Positions 50,464 to 61,400 of a stretch of 64,000 nt of DNA are shown here, one piece after another (the stretch's first letter is position 1; the number at the start of each line of letters is the position of its first letter). This stretch comes from Thalassotalea_F euphylliae. Lineage in GTDB: Bacteria > Pseudomonadota > Gammaproteobacteria > Enterobacterales > Alteromonadaceae. The notes beneath the pieces were generated by a model. It was not told the DNA's origin and ran no database searches. It worked only from the letters and a program-made list of their open reading frames with translations. A program made the position numbers and the translations under genes. The stretch is taken from positions 682,001 to 746,000 of the forward strand of contig NZ_JBHUIB010000012.1 of the NCBI RefSeq assembly GCF_042682785.1, written 5' to 3'.

Positions 50464-51390
50464 ATGCAGTTAATACGTGGCATCCATAATATCAAAGCAG
50501 AAGATCATGGCTGTGTGTTAACCATTGGCAACTTTGATGGCGTGCATTTAGGCCATCGACGTGTGATTAAGGCCTTAATTAGTAAAGCTGAAGCACTAAA
50601 TTGCAAATCAGCAGTGATGGTTTTTGAGCCGCAACCACAAGAGTTGTTCAGCCCAGAAACAGCGCCAGCTCGGTTAACTCGGTTGCGTGATAAATACGCT
50701 TTGATAGAGGAGCTGGGTGTAGACCGACTAATTTGTGTGAATTTTAATAAAAAATTTGCCAGTCAAAGTGCTGAGCATTTTGTTGAGCACTTGTTGGTTG
50801 AGAAACTCGGTATTAAGCACTTGATCATAGGTGATGATTTTCACTTTGGTAAGAATCGCACCGGTAATTTTGAAACATTGTGCAGTGCCGGTGAAAATTT
50901 TGGTTTTGGCGTATCTGATACGGCAAGTTTCAAATTAGAAGACTGCCGCATCAGCAGTACTGAAATTAGGCAGTTTCTCGAGAAAGATGACCTTGCAGGG
51001 GCTGAAAAAATGCTTGGGCGCCCATATTCTATTCATGGAAGGGTGTTCCACGGCGATAAACGCGGCAGACAACTCGGTTTTCCGACAGCTAATATCAAGT
51101 TAAAGCGACGTGTATCACCGGTTTCCGGGGTTTATGTTGTTCAAGTAAAGGCCAGTTGTGGTAAATTCTATGGCGTAGCCAATATAGGTGCTAGGCCAAC
51201 TGTAGCCGGGGTTAGGCAACAACTAGAAGTCCATATTTTTGATTTTAATCAAGATATTTATGGCGCTTCTTTGGAAGTTGTTTTATTGCGCAAACTTAGA
51301 GATGAAAAGAAGTTTGCCAGTATTGATGAATTAAGAGAACAAATAGCTAGAGACAGTGCTGAGGCGCGTCTTTATCTGAAAGATTTATAA
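50464..51390 (+). CDS. ribF: bifunctional riboflavin kinase/FAD synthetase
   Basis: Makes FMN and FAD from riboflavin. The 308-residue protein has the N-terminal FAD synthetase (nucleotidyltransferase) domain with VLTIGNFDGVHLGHRRVI and the ISSTEIRQFL element, and the C-terminal kinase domain with HGDKRGRQLGFPTANIKL and GVYVVQV. The murJ-ribF-ileS-lspA-fkpB-ispH gene order is well conserved. Confidence 0.97.
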   Translation: MQLIRGIHNIKAEDHGCVLTIGNFDGVHLGHRRVIKALISKAEALNCKSAVMVFEPQPQELFSPETAPARLTRLRDKYALIEELGVDRLICVNFNKKFASQSAEHFVEHLLVEKLGIKHLIIGDDFHFGKNRTGNFETLCSAGENFGFGVSDTASFKLEDCRISSTEIRQFLEKDDLAGAEKMLGRPYSIHGRVFHGDKRGRQLGFPTANIKLKRRVSPVSGVYVVQVKASCGKFYGVANIGARPTVAGVRQQLEVHIFDFNQDIYGASLEVVLLRKLRDEKKFASIDELREQIARDSAEARLYLKDL

Positions 51391-51433
51391 CCATTATTTA
51401 AACGAAAAGATTAATTGACGGATATCTACATAA

Positions 51434-54256
51434 ATGAGCGATTACAAACATACCCTCAATTTGCCTGATACGTCTTTCCCAATGAAAGGCAACATGGCAA
51501 ATCGTGAACCGCAAATGCTGAAAGACTGGGCTAGCAAGGATCTTTACGGCAAGATTCGCGCGGCAAAAAAGGGTAAAAAGTCATTTATTTTGCACGATGG
51601 TCCTCCATATGCGAACGGTAATATCCACCTAGGGCATTCAGTCAATAAAATCCTTAAAGACGTGATCGTGAAGGCGAAAACGTTATCTGATTTAGATTCT
51701 CCATATGTACCTGGCTGGGATTGTCATGGGCTTCCTATTGAGCTTGTTGTTGAGAAAAAGCATGGCAAACCAGGTCACAAGCTATCTGCCGCAGAGTTTC
51801 GTCAAAAATGTCGTGAATACGCGGCCAAGCAAGTTGACGGTCAACGAGAAGACTTCAAACGTTTAGGTGTATTTGGTGATTGGGAAAACCCATACCTAAC
51901 GATGAATTTTGAAACTGAAGCGAACATTATCCGTGCTTTAGGAAAAATTACTGAAAACGGTCATCTTCAACAAGGTTTCAAGCCAGTTTACTGGAGTGTT
52001 GTTGGTGGCTCAGCGCTAGCAGAAGCAGAAGTAGAGTACGCTGATAAAACATCTTTCTCGATTGATGTGAAATACCCTGTTGTTGATGAGTCTGCGTTAG
52101 CAGCTGCAATTCCTGATTTAGCGGGCAGCGGCAAAGTGTCTGTTGTGATCTGGACAACGACACCATGGACCTTACCATCGAGCCAAGCAGTCAGTATTCA
52201 TGAAGAATTAGAATACGTTGTTGTGCAAGCGGGTGAAGAGCGTCTATTAATGGCTGAAGCGCTGCATGAAAGTGTGATGGAGCGTGCAGGCATTGAAGAA
52301 TTTGAAATTGTCGGTCGTGTACAAGGTGCCGCATTAGAGCTTTTACAATTACACCATCCATTTTATGAGCGCACATTACCTGTAATTCTGGGTGACCATG
52401 TTACCACCGATGCCGGTACTGGTTGCGTACATACAGCACCAGACCATGGTGTTGAAGATTTCACGGTGGGTAAAAAATACAACATCGAGACCTTAAACTA
52501 CCTTGACGATAACGGTCTTTACCGTGCAAATGTCGAATTATTTGCTGGTGAGCATGTATACAAAGTTGATGAAAAAATCATCGCAGTCGTCGAAGAGCAT
52601 GGTAACTTGTTGTATCAAACAAAATTTGTTCACAGCTACCCTCATTGCTGGCGCACTAAAACACCACTGATTTTCCGTGCGACGCCACAGTGGTTCGTCA
52701 GCATGACCAAAAACAGTCTTCGCGATGAAGTGAAAAATGCAGTAGAAGGCGTTCAATGGATTCCTGATTGGGGTCAAGCACGTATCGATTCAATGTTAGA
52801 GTCTAGCCCTGACTGGTGTATCTCTCGCCAACGCACGTGGGGTGTACCAATTGCATTGTTCGTGCACAAAGAAACTCAAGAGTTGCATCCAGAAACATCT
52901 CGTTTAATCGAAGAAGTTGCCCTCCGTGTTGAAAAAGAGGGGATGGACGCATGGTTTGAAGCAGACGTAAAAGATTACTTAGGCGATGAAGCCGATTCTT
53001 ACAGTAAAGTAACCGATACGCTGGATGTTTGGTTTGACTCAGGTGTTACCCATTATTCGGTATTAGCGCAACGTGACGACCTAAGCTACCCAGCAGATTT
53101 ATATCTTGAAGGTTCTGACCAACACCGTGGCTGGTTCCAATCGTCATTGAAAACAGCAATGGCTATCAATGGTAATGCGCCTTATAAACAAGTGCTGACT
53201 CACGGTTTTACGGTTGATGAGAAAGGTCACAAAATGTCGAAATCATTAGGTAATGTTATTACGCCTGATGAAATCACCAAACAATACGGTGCTGACATTT
53301 TACGTTTGTGGGTAGCATCGGTTAACTACACACAAGAAATTACGGTTTCAAAAGAAATCTTTAAGCGTCAAGCAGATGCATACCGTCGTATCCGTAATAC
53401 TTCGCGTTTCTTGTTGGCGAACATTAACGGTTTTGAGCCAGCCAATCACTCGGTCGCGCTAGGAGATATGGTTGCGTTGGATCGTTGGGTAGTAGGTAAA
53501 GCAGCGGAGCTGCAAAATGAAATTGTTGCTGCCTACGATGAATATGAATTCCATCAAGTAGTTCAGAAGTTGATGAACTTCTGTACTAACGAATTAGGTG
53601 GTTTCTACTTAGATATCATTAAAGATCGCCAGTACACCGCGAAAGAAGACAGTGTTGCTCGTCGTTCATGTCAAACAGCCATGTACTTAATTGCTGAATC
53701 AATCACGCGTTGGATGGCACCAATTCTTTCGTTTACTGCGCAAGAAATCTGGGAAGCGCTACCAGCACCAGAGAGCGGTGAGCGTGATGAATTCGTCTTC
53801 ACTGATGTTTGGTTTGACGGTTTAGCTGAATTGCCAGCAGATGCGACTTTAAACAATGACTACTGGAACGAGTTATTACTTGTTCGTGGTGAAGTGAATA
53901 AGGCGTTAGAGCTTGCTCGTAAAGATAAAGTTGTAGGTAAAGGCTTAGAAGCGAAAGTAACTTTATACGTTGCAGATCAAGCGCTGAATGAAAAACTATC
54001 ACAACTTGGTGATGAGTTACGTTTCGTGTTGTTAACTTCTGCGGCAGAATTAGTGGTAGTTGATGAATTACCTGCTGATGCATCGGCGACGGAAGTGTCT
54101 GGTTTAGCACTTAAGGTTGCGCAAGCGGAAGGTGTTAAATGTGATCGTTGTTGGCATGTGACTACAGATGTCGGTCAAACAGAAGCACATCCATTATTAT
54201 GTGGCCGTTGTGTGACCAATGTTGATGGCGAAGGCGAACAACGACAGTACGCTTAG
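51434..54256 (+). CDS. ileS: isoleucyl-tRNA synthetase
   Basis: Charges tRNA-Ile. 940 residues, normal length. Class I signatures: HIGH as PPYANGNIHLGHS and KMSKS as DEKGHKMSKSLGNV. The CP1 editing domain includes WTTTPWTLPSS. The C-terminal zinc finger is CDRCWH and CGRC. It has its own terminator before lspA. Confidence 0.98.
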   Translation: MSDYKHTLNLPDTSFPMKGNMANREPQMLKDWASKDLYGKIRAAKKGKKSFILHDGPPYANGNIHLGHSVNKILKDVIVKAKTLSDLDSPYVPGWDCHGLPIELVVEKKHGKPGHKLSAAEFRQKCREYAAKQVDGQREDFKRLGVFGDWENPYLTMNFETEANIIRALGKITENGHLQQGFKPVYWSVVGGSALAEAEVEYADKTSFSIDVKYPVVDESALAAAIPDLAGSGKVSVVIWTTTPWTLPSSQAVSIHEELEYVVVQAGEERLLMAEALHESVMERAGIEEFEIVGRVQGAALELLQLHHPFYERTLPVILGDHVTTDAGTGCVHTAPDHGVEDFTVGKKYNIETLNYLDDNGLYRANVELFAGEHVYKVDEKIIAVVEEHGNLLYQTKFVHSYPHCWRTKTPLIFRATPQWFVSMTKNSLRDEVKNAVEGVQWIPDWGQARIDSMLESSPDWCISRQRTWGVPIALFVHKETQELHPETSRLIEEVALRVEKEGMDAWFEADVKDYLGDEADSYSKVTDTLDVWFDSGVTHYSVLAQRDDLSYPADLYLEGSDQHRGWFQSSLKTAMAINGNAPYKQVLTHGFTVDEKGHKMSKSLGNVITPDEITKQYGADILRLWVASVNYTQEITVSKEIFKRQADAYRRIRNTSRFLLANINGFEPANHSVALGDMVALDRWVVGKAAELQNEIVAAYDEYEFHQVVQKLMNFCTNELGGFYLDIIKDRQYTAKEDSVARRSCQTAMYLIAESITRWMAPILSFTAQEIWEALPAPESGERDEFVFTDVWFDGLAELPADATLNNDYWNELLLVRGEVNKALELARKDKVVGKGLEAKVTLYVADQALNEKLSQLGDELRFVLLTSAAELVVVDELPADASATEVSGLALKVAQAEGVKCDRCWHVTTDVGQTEAHPLLCGRCVTNVDGEGEQRQYA

Positions 54257-54264
54257 TACAAACT

Positions 54265-54294
54265 AAAAGAGGAGCAGCAGTTGCTGCTCCTTTT
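54265..54294 (+). terminator. terminator between ileS and lspA
   Basis: GGAGCAGCA, 2-nt loop, TGCTGCTCC and TTTT. Between co-directional essential genes, so partial read-through is likely. Confidence 0.75.
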
Positions 54295-54318
54295 GTATTA
54301 TCAAGGTAGTATTTAGTA

Positions 54319-54837
54319 ATGGCATCAATGTTCTCACCTTCTGAGCTCTTTTCCAAAACAGCCTTGCGATGGTTATGGCTAACACTCGTATTTTTGGTAC
54401 TCGACCAAGTCACTAAACAATGGGTCGTTGCTTCATTCAATTTGTATGAATCTATTCCTGTTTTTCCTTCGTTTAACTTAACCTACATGCAAAATACGGG
54501 CGCTGCGTTTAGCTTTTTAGCTGATCAAGGTGGCTGGCAACGCTGGTTCTTCTCGGCAGTGGCAACCCTAGCTAGTGGGTTATTTTTATATTGGTTGGCA
54601 AAAACGCCTGCTTCAAACAAAGTGCTGGGCATTGGCTTTGCGTTGATGTTAAGTGGTGCAATGGGCAACCTAATAGATCGCGTGTTGTTTGGCTATGTTA
54701 TCGATTTCCTAGATTTTTATATTGGTGAAGCACATTGGCCAGCATTTAATATAGCGGACTCAGCGATTTTTGTTGGTGCCGCTTTGATGATTATTGATTC
54801 GTTTCGACAAGAAACAACAACAGAACAAAAAAGTTAA
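54319..54837 (+). CDS. lspA: lipoprotein signal peptidase
   Basis: Inner-membrane aspartic peptidase that cleaves prolipoprotein signals. 172 residues with four transmembrane helices; catalytic Asp residues in GAMGNLIDR and FNIADSAIFVGA, and the conserved NTGAAFSF. Its substrates in this window include NlpD and several lipoproteins called here. Confidence 0.97.
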   Translation: MASMFSPSELFSKTALRWLWLTLVFLVLDQVTKQWVVASFNLYESIPVFPSFNLTYMQNTGAAFSFLADQGGWQRWFFSAVATLASGLFLYWLAKTPASNKVLGIGFALMLSGAMGNLIDRVLFGYVIDFLDFYIGEAHWPAFNIADSAIFVGAALMIIDSFRQETTTEQKS

Positions 54838-54840
54838 TTT

Positions 54841-55269
54841 ATGTCTTACGTAGAAAAAGATTCAAGCCTAGTTGCTCACATTACAATGAAGCTATCAGAT
54901 GGCTCTGCTGCTGATAGTACTAAAGTAAATAATAAACCCGCTATTATTAACATGGGTGATCAGAGCATTTCTCCGGCTTTTGAAGCGGAGCTTATTGGTA
55001 TGCAAGCGGGCGAATCTAAAGAGTTCACACTTGAAGCAAAAGATGCTTTTGGCGAGAAAAATCCTGATAACATCCATTATGTCGACATTGCAAAATTCGA
55101 TGCCGATACGCCTGCGAAAGTCGGTAGCATTATCACATTTACTGCTCCAGGTGGCGAAGTTCCAGGTATGGTGACAGAAGTTTCAGGTAATTCTGTTACA
55201 GTGGATTTTAATCATCCGCTAGCTGGACAAGCTGTTACCTTTGTTATTGACGTTGTAGAGATTAAATAA
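54841..55269 (+). CDS. fkpB: FKBP-type peptidyl-prolyl isomerase
   Basis: SlpA/FkpB-type peptidyl-prolyl isomerase, 142 residues. It starts with a short FKBP core (VAHITMKLSDGSAADST and INMGDQSISPAFEAELIGMQAGESKEFTL), followed by an insert-in-flap region with DAFGEKNPDNIHY and the VTEVSGNSVTVDFNHPLAG signature. It sits between lspA and ispH, the usual location. Confidence 0.96.
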   Translation: MSYVEKDSSLVAHITMKLSDGSAADSTKVNNKPAIINMGDQSISPAFEAELIGMQAGESKEFTLEAKDAFGEKNPDNIHYVDIAKFDADTPAKVGSIITFTAPGGEVPGMVTEVSGNSVTVDFNHPLAGQAVTFVIDVVEIK

Positions 55270-55279
55270 GGCACTTTTG

Positions 55280-56209
55280 ATGGAAATTATCTTAGCAAAC
55301 CCAAGAGGATTTTGTGCAGGCGTCGATCGCGCTATCAGTATCGTCGACAGGGCTTTAGATTTATTCGATGCCCCCATTTATGTCCGTCATGAAGTTGTTC
55401 ACAACAAATTTGTTGTTAATGGTTTAAAGGAGCGTGGTGCCGTATTTGTTGATGAGTTAGTGGAAGTACCTGACGATGCAACGGTTATATTCAGTGCTCA
55501 CGGCGTATCAAAGGCGGTTCGTAACGAGGCCAAAGAGCGTGGTTTAAAAGTGTTTGACGCAACATGTCCTCTAGTTACTAAAGTGCACATGGAAGTTTCA
55601 CGTGCCAGCCGAAAAGGCATTGAATGTGTGCTTATTGGCCATGCTGGTCATCCTGAAGTGGAAGGCACAATGGGTCAATACGACAGTGACGAAGGTGGTA
55701 TTTACCTCGTAGAGTCACCAGAAGATGTTGATAAGCTTGCCGTAAAGAATCCTGATGAGCTCTACTATTGTAGTCAAACTACCTTGTCTGTTGATGATAC
55801 AAGCGATGTTATTGATGCATTGCGTAAGACTTTTCCAAATATCGAAGGACCACGCAAAGATGATATCTGTTACGCAACACAGAATCGTCAAGATGCCGTT
55901 CGTGGCATAGCAGAACAAGTAGACTTACTGCTCGTAGTCGGAGCGAAAAACAGCTCGAACTCCAATCGATTACGTGAACTTGCTGATAAAATGGGTACAA
56001 CCTCTTACCTTATCGATACTGCAGATGATATTGATGAAGCGTGGATGCAAAATATTAACAAGGTAGGTGTTACAGCTGGCGCTTCAGCACCCGAAGTGTT
56101 GGTTAAACAGGTTATCGATAAGCTTAAATCTCTTGGAGGTCATGAAGTTATCGAACATCCGGGGCGAGAAGAGAACATTGTATTTGCCGTTCCGTTAGAA
56201 TTACGATAA
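55280..56209 (+). CDS. ispH: 4-hydroxy-3-methylbut-2-enyl diphosphate reductase
   Basis: Last step of the MEP pathway, an iron-sulfur enzyme giving IPP and DMAPP. 309 residues from the ATG at 55280 (an in-frame TTG one codon earlier is not preferred; AAGG lies eight bases before the ATG). Cluster cysteines: GFCAGVDRAI, DATCPLVTKVH and DICYATQNRQ. The HAGHPEVEGTMGQ motif is intact. It works in the same pathway as ispD and ispF in this window. Confidence 0.98.
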   Translation: MEIILANPRGFCAGVDRAISIVDRALDLFDAPIYVRHEVVHNKFVVNGLKERGAVFVDELVEVPDDATVIFSAHGVSKAVRNEAKERGLKVFDATCPLVTKVHMEVSRASRKGIECVLIGHAGHPEVEGTMGQYDSDEGGIYLVESPEDVDKLAVKNPDELYYCSQTTLSVDDTSDVIDALRKTFPNIEGPRKDDICYATQNRQDAVRGIAEQVDLLLVVGAKNSSNSNRLRELADKMGTTSYLIDTADDIDEAWMQNINKVGVTAGASAPEVLVKQVIDKLKSLGGHEVIEHPGREENIVFAVPLELR

Positions 56210-56500
56210 TCTTAATAATGGATAAAAGTTAATCAGCAAATAAATTATTCGATCGCAGTTTCGGATGTGCAAAGACTTTTAAATGCAACCGTGGGTAGTA
56301 ACTGTGCACTAAAGTGATTTTATCGACTACCCATTATATGGATATAGGTATGGGTTAATGCAGTTCACTATGGTGATATTTAACACATATGTTGGCCTTA
56401 CTTTCAGGATATTTATTAATAAGATAAATAGCCTCTTCACATCTGCGCCTTCATCGCTCTATACTAATCTCAAACTTTTAGACCTTTGTGAGGTATCTTT
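56210..56500. other. intergenic region before the pilin operon
   Basis: About 290 bp without a gene. It contains a hairpin-like inverted repeat GGGTAGT (56293-56299) and ACTACCC (56326-56332). No clear sigma-54 motif is seen. The promoter of pilV should lie in the A+T-rich right half; AGGTATC is near the ATG. Confidence 0.4.
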
Positions 56501-57034
56501 ATGATATCTAATCAAAAAGGCATGACCTTTATCGAAGTGCTTGTCGCTCTGTTTATTATTGTAACTGGCGTTTTAGGAGCAGTAGCTATGCAGTCAACTG
56601 CGAAGCAAGGGAGCTTTGACGCCATGCAGCGTTCCATTGCTTCATCTTTAGCTCAAGATATTGTTGAACGTATTCGAAACAATAATGCCGATACCGCTAT
56701 ATTAGATGATTATGTAGGAACGTTCGGTGCAAATAGTTTAACCGCTCCTAACCCTAGCTGCTCAGGTGAAACTGCAACGTGTACCCCTGCACAAGTTGCG
56801 AGTTATGATCTTTATGAATGGACAGAACTTATTCGTGGTGCAGAGGCTAAATCTGGCACGGCTAATGTCGGTGGCCTAGTCAATGCAGTTGGATGTGTCA
56901 GCTTAGTCGATCAGACAATAACTGTAACTATATCTTGGGAGGGTAGAACGGAAACCTCGGATGGCGGTGCAGGAGAGTGCGGGTCAAGCAGTAACAAAAG
57001 GCGTCAATTAAGTTTGACAGCTTACGTTTTTTAG
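56501..57034 (+). CDS. pilV: type IV pilus minor pilin PilV
   Basis: A 177-residue prepilin: MISNQKG/MTFIEVLVALFIIVTGVLGAVAMQ, the N-terminal helix and cleavage site of PilV/GspI-type pilins. The domain has Cys pairs (SCSGETATCTP; GCVS; GECGSS). First of the operon; minor pilins prime pilus assembly at the inner membrane together with PilY1. Confidence 0.9.
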   Translation: MISNQKGMTFIEVLVALFIIVTGVLGAVAMQSTAKQGSFDAMQRSIASSLAQDIVERIRNNNADTAILDDYVGTFGANSLTAPNPSCSGETATCTPAQVASYDLYEWTELIRGAEAKSGTANVGGLVNAVGCVSLVDQTITVTISWEGRTETSDGGAGECGSSSNKRRQLSLTAYVF

Positions 57035-57043
57035 GGCGCGAAA

Positions 57044-58024
57044 ATGATAAAGAAAAACGGTTTTACCATTGTTGAGCTCTTAATTTCATTGGCTATTGGT
57101 GTGTTTTTGTTTTCAGGTGTTTTAGCTATTTTTGTGAGTATGCAAAGTACTTCTGGGGACACTAGTAGGTACGGTATTATGCAAGAGACAGGGCGCTTCG
57201 CAGTGAGCTTGCTGTCTGAAGATCTTATGAGGCAAGGTTATTTTGGAGACTTAGTTGTACCTATTAGCCGTTCAAATTTGAGAACCCCATATATGGGGGC
57301 TCCCACTAATGAGTGCGTGGGTGAAGGCCTTAATAACGGTACTTTTCCAGGGGACTTAGGTACTTTTAGAACGCTATGGGGATTAAGCTCGGTAAATGCC
57401 ACACCGATTTCCTGTATTGATGATGCTTCTATTGGATCTGATGTTTTACAGTTAAAACGAACCATAACTTCTCCCTTTACCGGAGCACAGTCGACATCAC
57501 GTTACTATTTGTACACTAATTCAGTGGAAGGGCAAATTATTGTTGGTGGAACGTTGCCAGCTCCAGTAATAAATGATGCACAAGTATATGAGTACCAACA
57601 CCATATTTATTATGTTACTGAAGAGAGTCGTGGAGCTAAAAAATATCCAGTATTGAAAATGAAGTCACTTGCGACAACAGTATCAGAAATGCCTCTTATC
57701 GATGGTGTTGAGCGTATCCGTTTTCTCTACGGTGTAGACACTGATTTAGACGGCATCGTTAATACCTACTTATCTGCAACAGAAATGAATGCCACTGGTT
57801 CAGGAACTGGCCGATACTGGGACAATGCTGATACGAGAATTATGGCAGTTAAAATCTATGTTTTAGTCAGGGATTTAGAAGAAGATACAGATTACAGCAA
57901 CACAAATGACTACTTTCTTGGCAACGATGTAGCAGGGAAGTACTCTGTTAATGATAACTACCGCAGAATGCTATTTAGCTCCACTATAAGTCTGTTCAAT
58001 GGAGATGTAAAAGTATGGGATTAA
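57044..58024 (+). CDS. pilW: type IV pilus minor pilin PilW
   Basis: A 326-residue prepilin: MIKKNG/FTIVELLISLAIGVFLFSGVLAIFV. The length and the motifs QETGRFAVSLLSEDLMRQGYFGD and a late VDGVERIRFLYGVDTDLDG match PilW. Nine bases after pilV; overlaps pilX by 10 bp. Confidence 0.9.
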   Translation: MIKKNGFTIVELLISLAIGVFLFSGVLAIFVSMQSTSGDTSRYGIMQETGRFAVSLLSEDLMRQGYFGDLVVPISRSNLRTPYMGAPTNECVGEGLNNGTFPGDLGTFRTLWGLSSVNATPISCIDDASIGSDVLQLKRTITSPFTGAQSTSRYYLYTNSVEGQIIVGGTLPAPVINDAQVYEYQHHIYYVTEESRGAKKYPVLKMKSLATTVSEMPLIDGVERIRFLYGVDTDLDGIVNTYLSATEMNATGSGTGRYWDNADTRIMAVKIYVLVRDLEEDTDYSNTNDYFLGNDVAGKYSVNDNYRRMLFSSTISLFNGDVKVWD

Positions 58025-58488
58025 CTAGTTTACCGAATAAGCAACAGGGCGTAGTGCTTGTAGTTGCCTTGGTTTTTCTTATCTCATTAACTGCCGTTGC
58101 ATCGGCCTTAATGTTGAACTCTACTACCGATTTGAAAATTGCCGGTGCTAGTGAACAAAAACTTATTGCTGTTCAAGAAGCAATTAGTGCTACTGATGAG
58201 GCCATCGCAGATCAGGTTACGTCTGATACAAATTTATTTACAAGGCAAACGTTCCCATTTGATATTACTACTATCAATAGCGTTACAGTAGACACTGTTC
58301 GCGTAACTAGCCGTAACTTTGATACTGCTTTGCCTGACTGTCCTCATTCCAAATTAGCGTCATCAACAAAAGTGGTTAAATGTAATGTGCTTAATTTGGG
58401 TGTAACGAATAATTATGGAAGAAAAGATACCAGTTCAGTAGTCATAAATGCTGGTATTTCACAACAGATTTTAAACGTGGGGAATTAG
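58015..58488 (+). CDS. pilX: type IV pilus minor pilin PilX
   Basis: A 157-residue protein with the N-terminal PilX motif QQGVVLVVALVFLISLTAVASALMLNS, then SEQKLIAVQEAISATDEA. Its start overlaps pilW and its stop lies two bases before the pilY1 ATG. Confidence 0.88.
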   Translation: MGLTSLPNKQQGVVLVVALVFLISLTAVASALMLNSTTDLKIAGASEQKLIAVQEAISATDEAIADQVTSDTNLFTRQTFPFDITTINSVTVDTVRVTSRNFDTALPDCPHSKLASSTKVVKCNVLNLGVTNNYGRKDTSSVVINAGISQQILNVGN

Positions 58489-58490
58489 TG

Positions 58491-61400
58491 ATGAAACGAG
58501 TCTTATTTTTTCTAAGTGCTTTCTTGCCGCTTTCCCTCATTGCGGAAGATATTGAACTGTATGTTGGTGACACATCGCTGTCGGACAAAGATAGACCGAA
58601 AGTACTTATTTTGTTTGACACGTCAGGTAGTATGGGCGGAGAAGTAGAAGTCCGAAATCCTTACAACCCATCTGAAAACTACAATGCTTTATCAGGAGAC
58701 ACTGCAGCCAGTAGCGACATTTTCTATGTAAAAGGTGAAGTGGATGAAAAGCCTCAGCCTGGAACCGATAACCGTCGGTTTGTAGATGCAATTAACAGTT
58801 GTAATACCGCCCGTAACAAGTTGGCTACTGTGGGCTATTACATTGGCTACGTGCGTGAATACACTTTTGTTGGCGAATCGGGTTCTTGGAAAGAGTTACC
58901 AGAACTCGATGGATCTACGATAAAGACTGTTGAGTGTTGGGACGATGTTCGATTGGAAGATAATGTCAACGCTTATCATAAAAATAATGATGGTACATTT
59001 TCTGCGATAGGGGCGGGTTATCCTGTTGACGGACTCGGTAATACTAGTTCCCCAGAGCGATTTGTTGATGATGTTGCTTCTTCGAATACTAATCTTGGCG
59101 CTGGTGAAATTGTCACTTTGTATACTGCAAATTACCTCCGATGGTCACTAGGTGATTTGAATGATCCCAAAATTGGTACTGATGACATTCAAAAGCTTAT
59201 CATTGCACAAGATGCCATTACCGAATTAGTTGATGCGGCACCTACTGTCGATTTTGCGCTGGGTGCATTTAACCGTAACAGCAATAATACGGATAGGCAT
59301 GGTGGACGAATCGTCTATGGCTTCCGTGAAAACTTTGGTGTAACTGAAGTTGACGATTATAAAGATATGGTTGATAGCTTAACGGCAAATGGTGCAACGC
59401 CACTGTGTGAAACGCTATATGAAGCATACAAATATTTGTCCGGTAGTGCTGTATTCTATGGTGACAACGACCCAAACAGAGCACCTGCAAGGGATACAAG
59501 TGTCGAAGATGGAAACAAAGTTTATATCTCTCCTTATGATACATGTAGTAATAACATTAGCGTTATCTTGATGACCGATGGTATACCTGTTAGGGATTCT
59601 GAAGCGAACTCGTTAGTTACAGCTCTTACAGGCGATAGCAATGATTCAGACTATTACAATAGTTATCTAACCAATCTAGCAAGGTGGATGCATACCAATG
59701 ATATTAATGGCAATCCAGCAGATGGTGACCAAACCATCGATCTGTTTACTGTAGGGTTTGCACTTGAAGATGAAGATGCCGTAAATCTGCTAATTGAATC
59801 TGCTGCTGCAGGGGGCGGGCGATTTTTGGACGCTACCGATCCAAGTGATCTTTTATCGCAGCTACAATCTGCAATTGTAACCATCCTTCAAAAAGACTCG
59901 ACCTTCACTGCACCTTCAGTTGCATCAAATAATTTTGACCGGACTGAGACTCTGGATTCTGTATATTATGCGATGTTTACGCCTGATAAAGGACCACGTT
60001 GGCAAGGCAACCTTAAAAAGCTGAAAATTAGAGAAAGTGGGCTAGTGGGCAAAGATCTTCAGTCAGCCATTAACCCAGAAGGGAATATTACCAGTACTGC
60101 TACAACATTCTGGACTAATGATGACGCACCAGATGGAAACGATGTCAGTCAAGGTGGTGTTGTCGAAATGTTCCGTAATATGGACCCAGCAGATCGCGTT
60201 ATATACAGTGATATCGGTTCGAGTGGTTTAGATGAACTCACTCTTGCAAAAGCGACAAGTGGTAACACAAACGCGTTTGCTTCTCTCGAAGCGTTAGCCT
60301 CTGCAATGGGAGTTGAAACATCTGAAGTACAAGATTATCTTGATTGGGCAAAAGGCTATGACAAAGATAATGCAGATGGTGATGCGAATAATGACACAAC
60401 AGATATGAGACCTGATGTGTTTGGTGATCCGCTTCACTCGAAGCCTCTGGTTATCAACTACGGCACAAGCGAAGAAGATCAAGATTTGCGCATTATTATT
60501 GGTACTAATGCTGGTGCACTACACATGTTTAATGATGACGTAGATAACTCAGAAAGTGGCACGGCAGATACGATTACTGAAAAGTGGGCGTTTATGCCAA
60601 AAGAGTTCTTTAGTCAAATTCGGACATTACGTGATAACTTCACTTCCTCGGATAAGGTATATGGTATTGACGGTACGCCGGTTTCATTGATTGTTGATGC
60701 TAATGGCAACGGTAAAATAGAGACTGGAACTGATACTGCTATGGTATTTTTTGGTCTTCGTAGAGGAGGGTCTTCTTATTACGCGCTAGACGTAACAGAT
60801 CCCGACAACCCAGTGTTAAAGTGGCATATAGACAGTTCTGACTCCGCTTTTAGTCAAATAAAACAATCATGGTCAACACCTCGGATTGCCTACTCGCGTG
60901 CAAATATGTCAGGTAGTACTCCAAAACCGGTTCTGTTTTTTGCGGCAGGGTATGATCCTGCAAAGGATACTCAAGGTTCAGTTGGCACCGATGATTCAAA
61001 TGGGCTTGGTGTCTTTATGGTAGATGCTCTCTCTGGTGACTTGATTTGGAGTTTGACACCAGATGCAAACGGGGGGGGAAAAACTTGGCCAGGAACGGAT
61101 AGCATAGCATCTGCTATAGCGACACTTGATAGCGACTCAGATGGGTTTACAGATAGACTATATGTTGGTGATACAGGCGGTAACCTTTGGCGTGTAGATA
61201 TGCCTACAGCGACAACTGATGTGTGGGCAGCACACAAGGTAGCTTACGTTGGGGGCACTACCCATGAAACGGATAGACGTTTTTTTGCTGAGCCAACTAT
61301 TGCTAGGGCTGTTATAACAGAAACGTTTACGGAAGAAGTTGAAGTAGAGGGTGTACTAACGACGAAAACCTTCAAAGTAGAGAAACCTTATGATGCTATA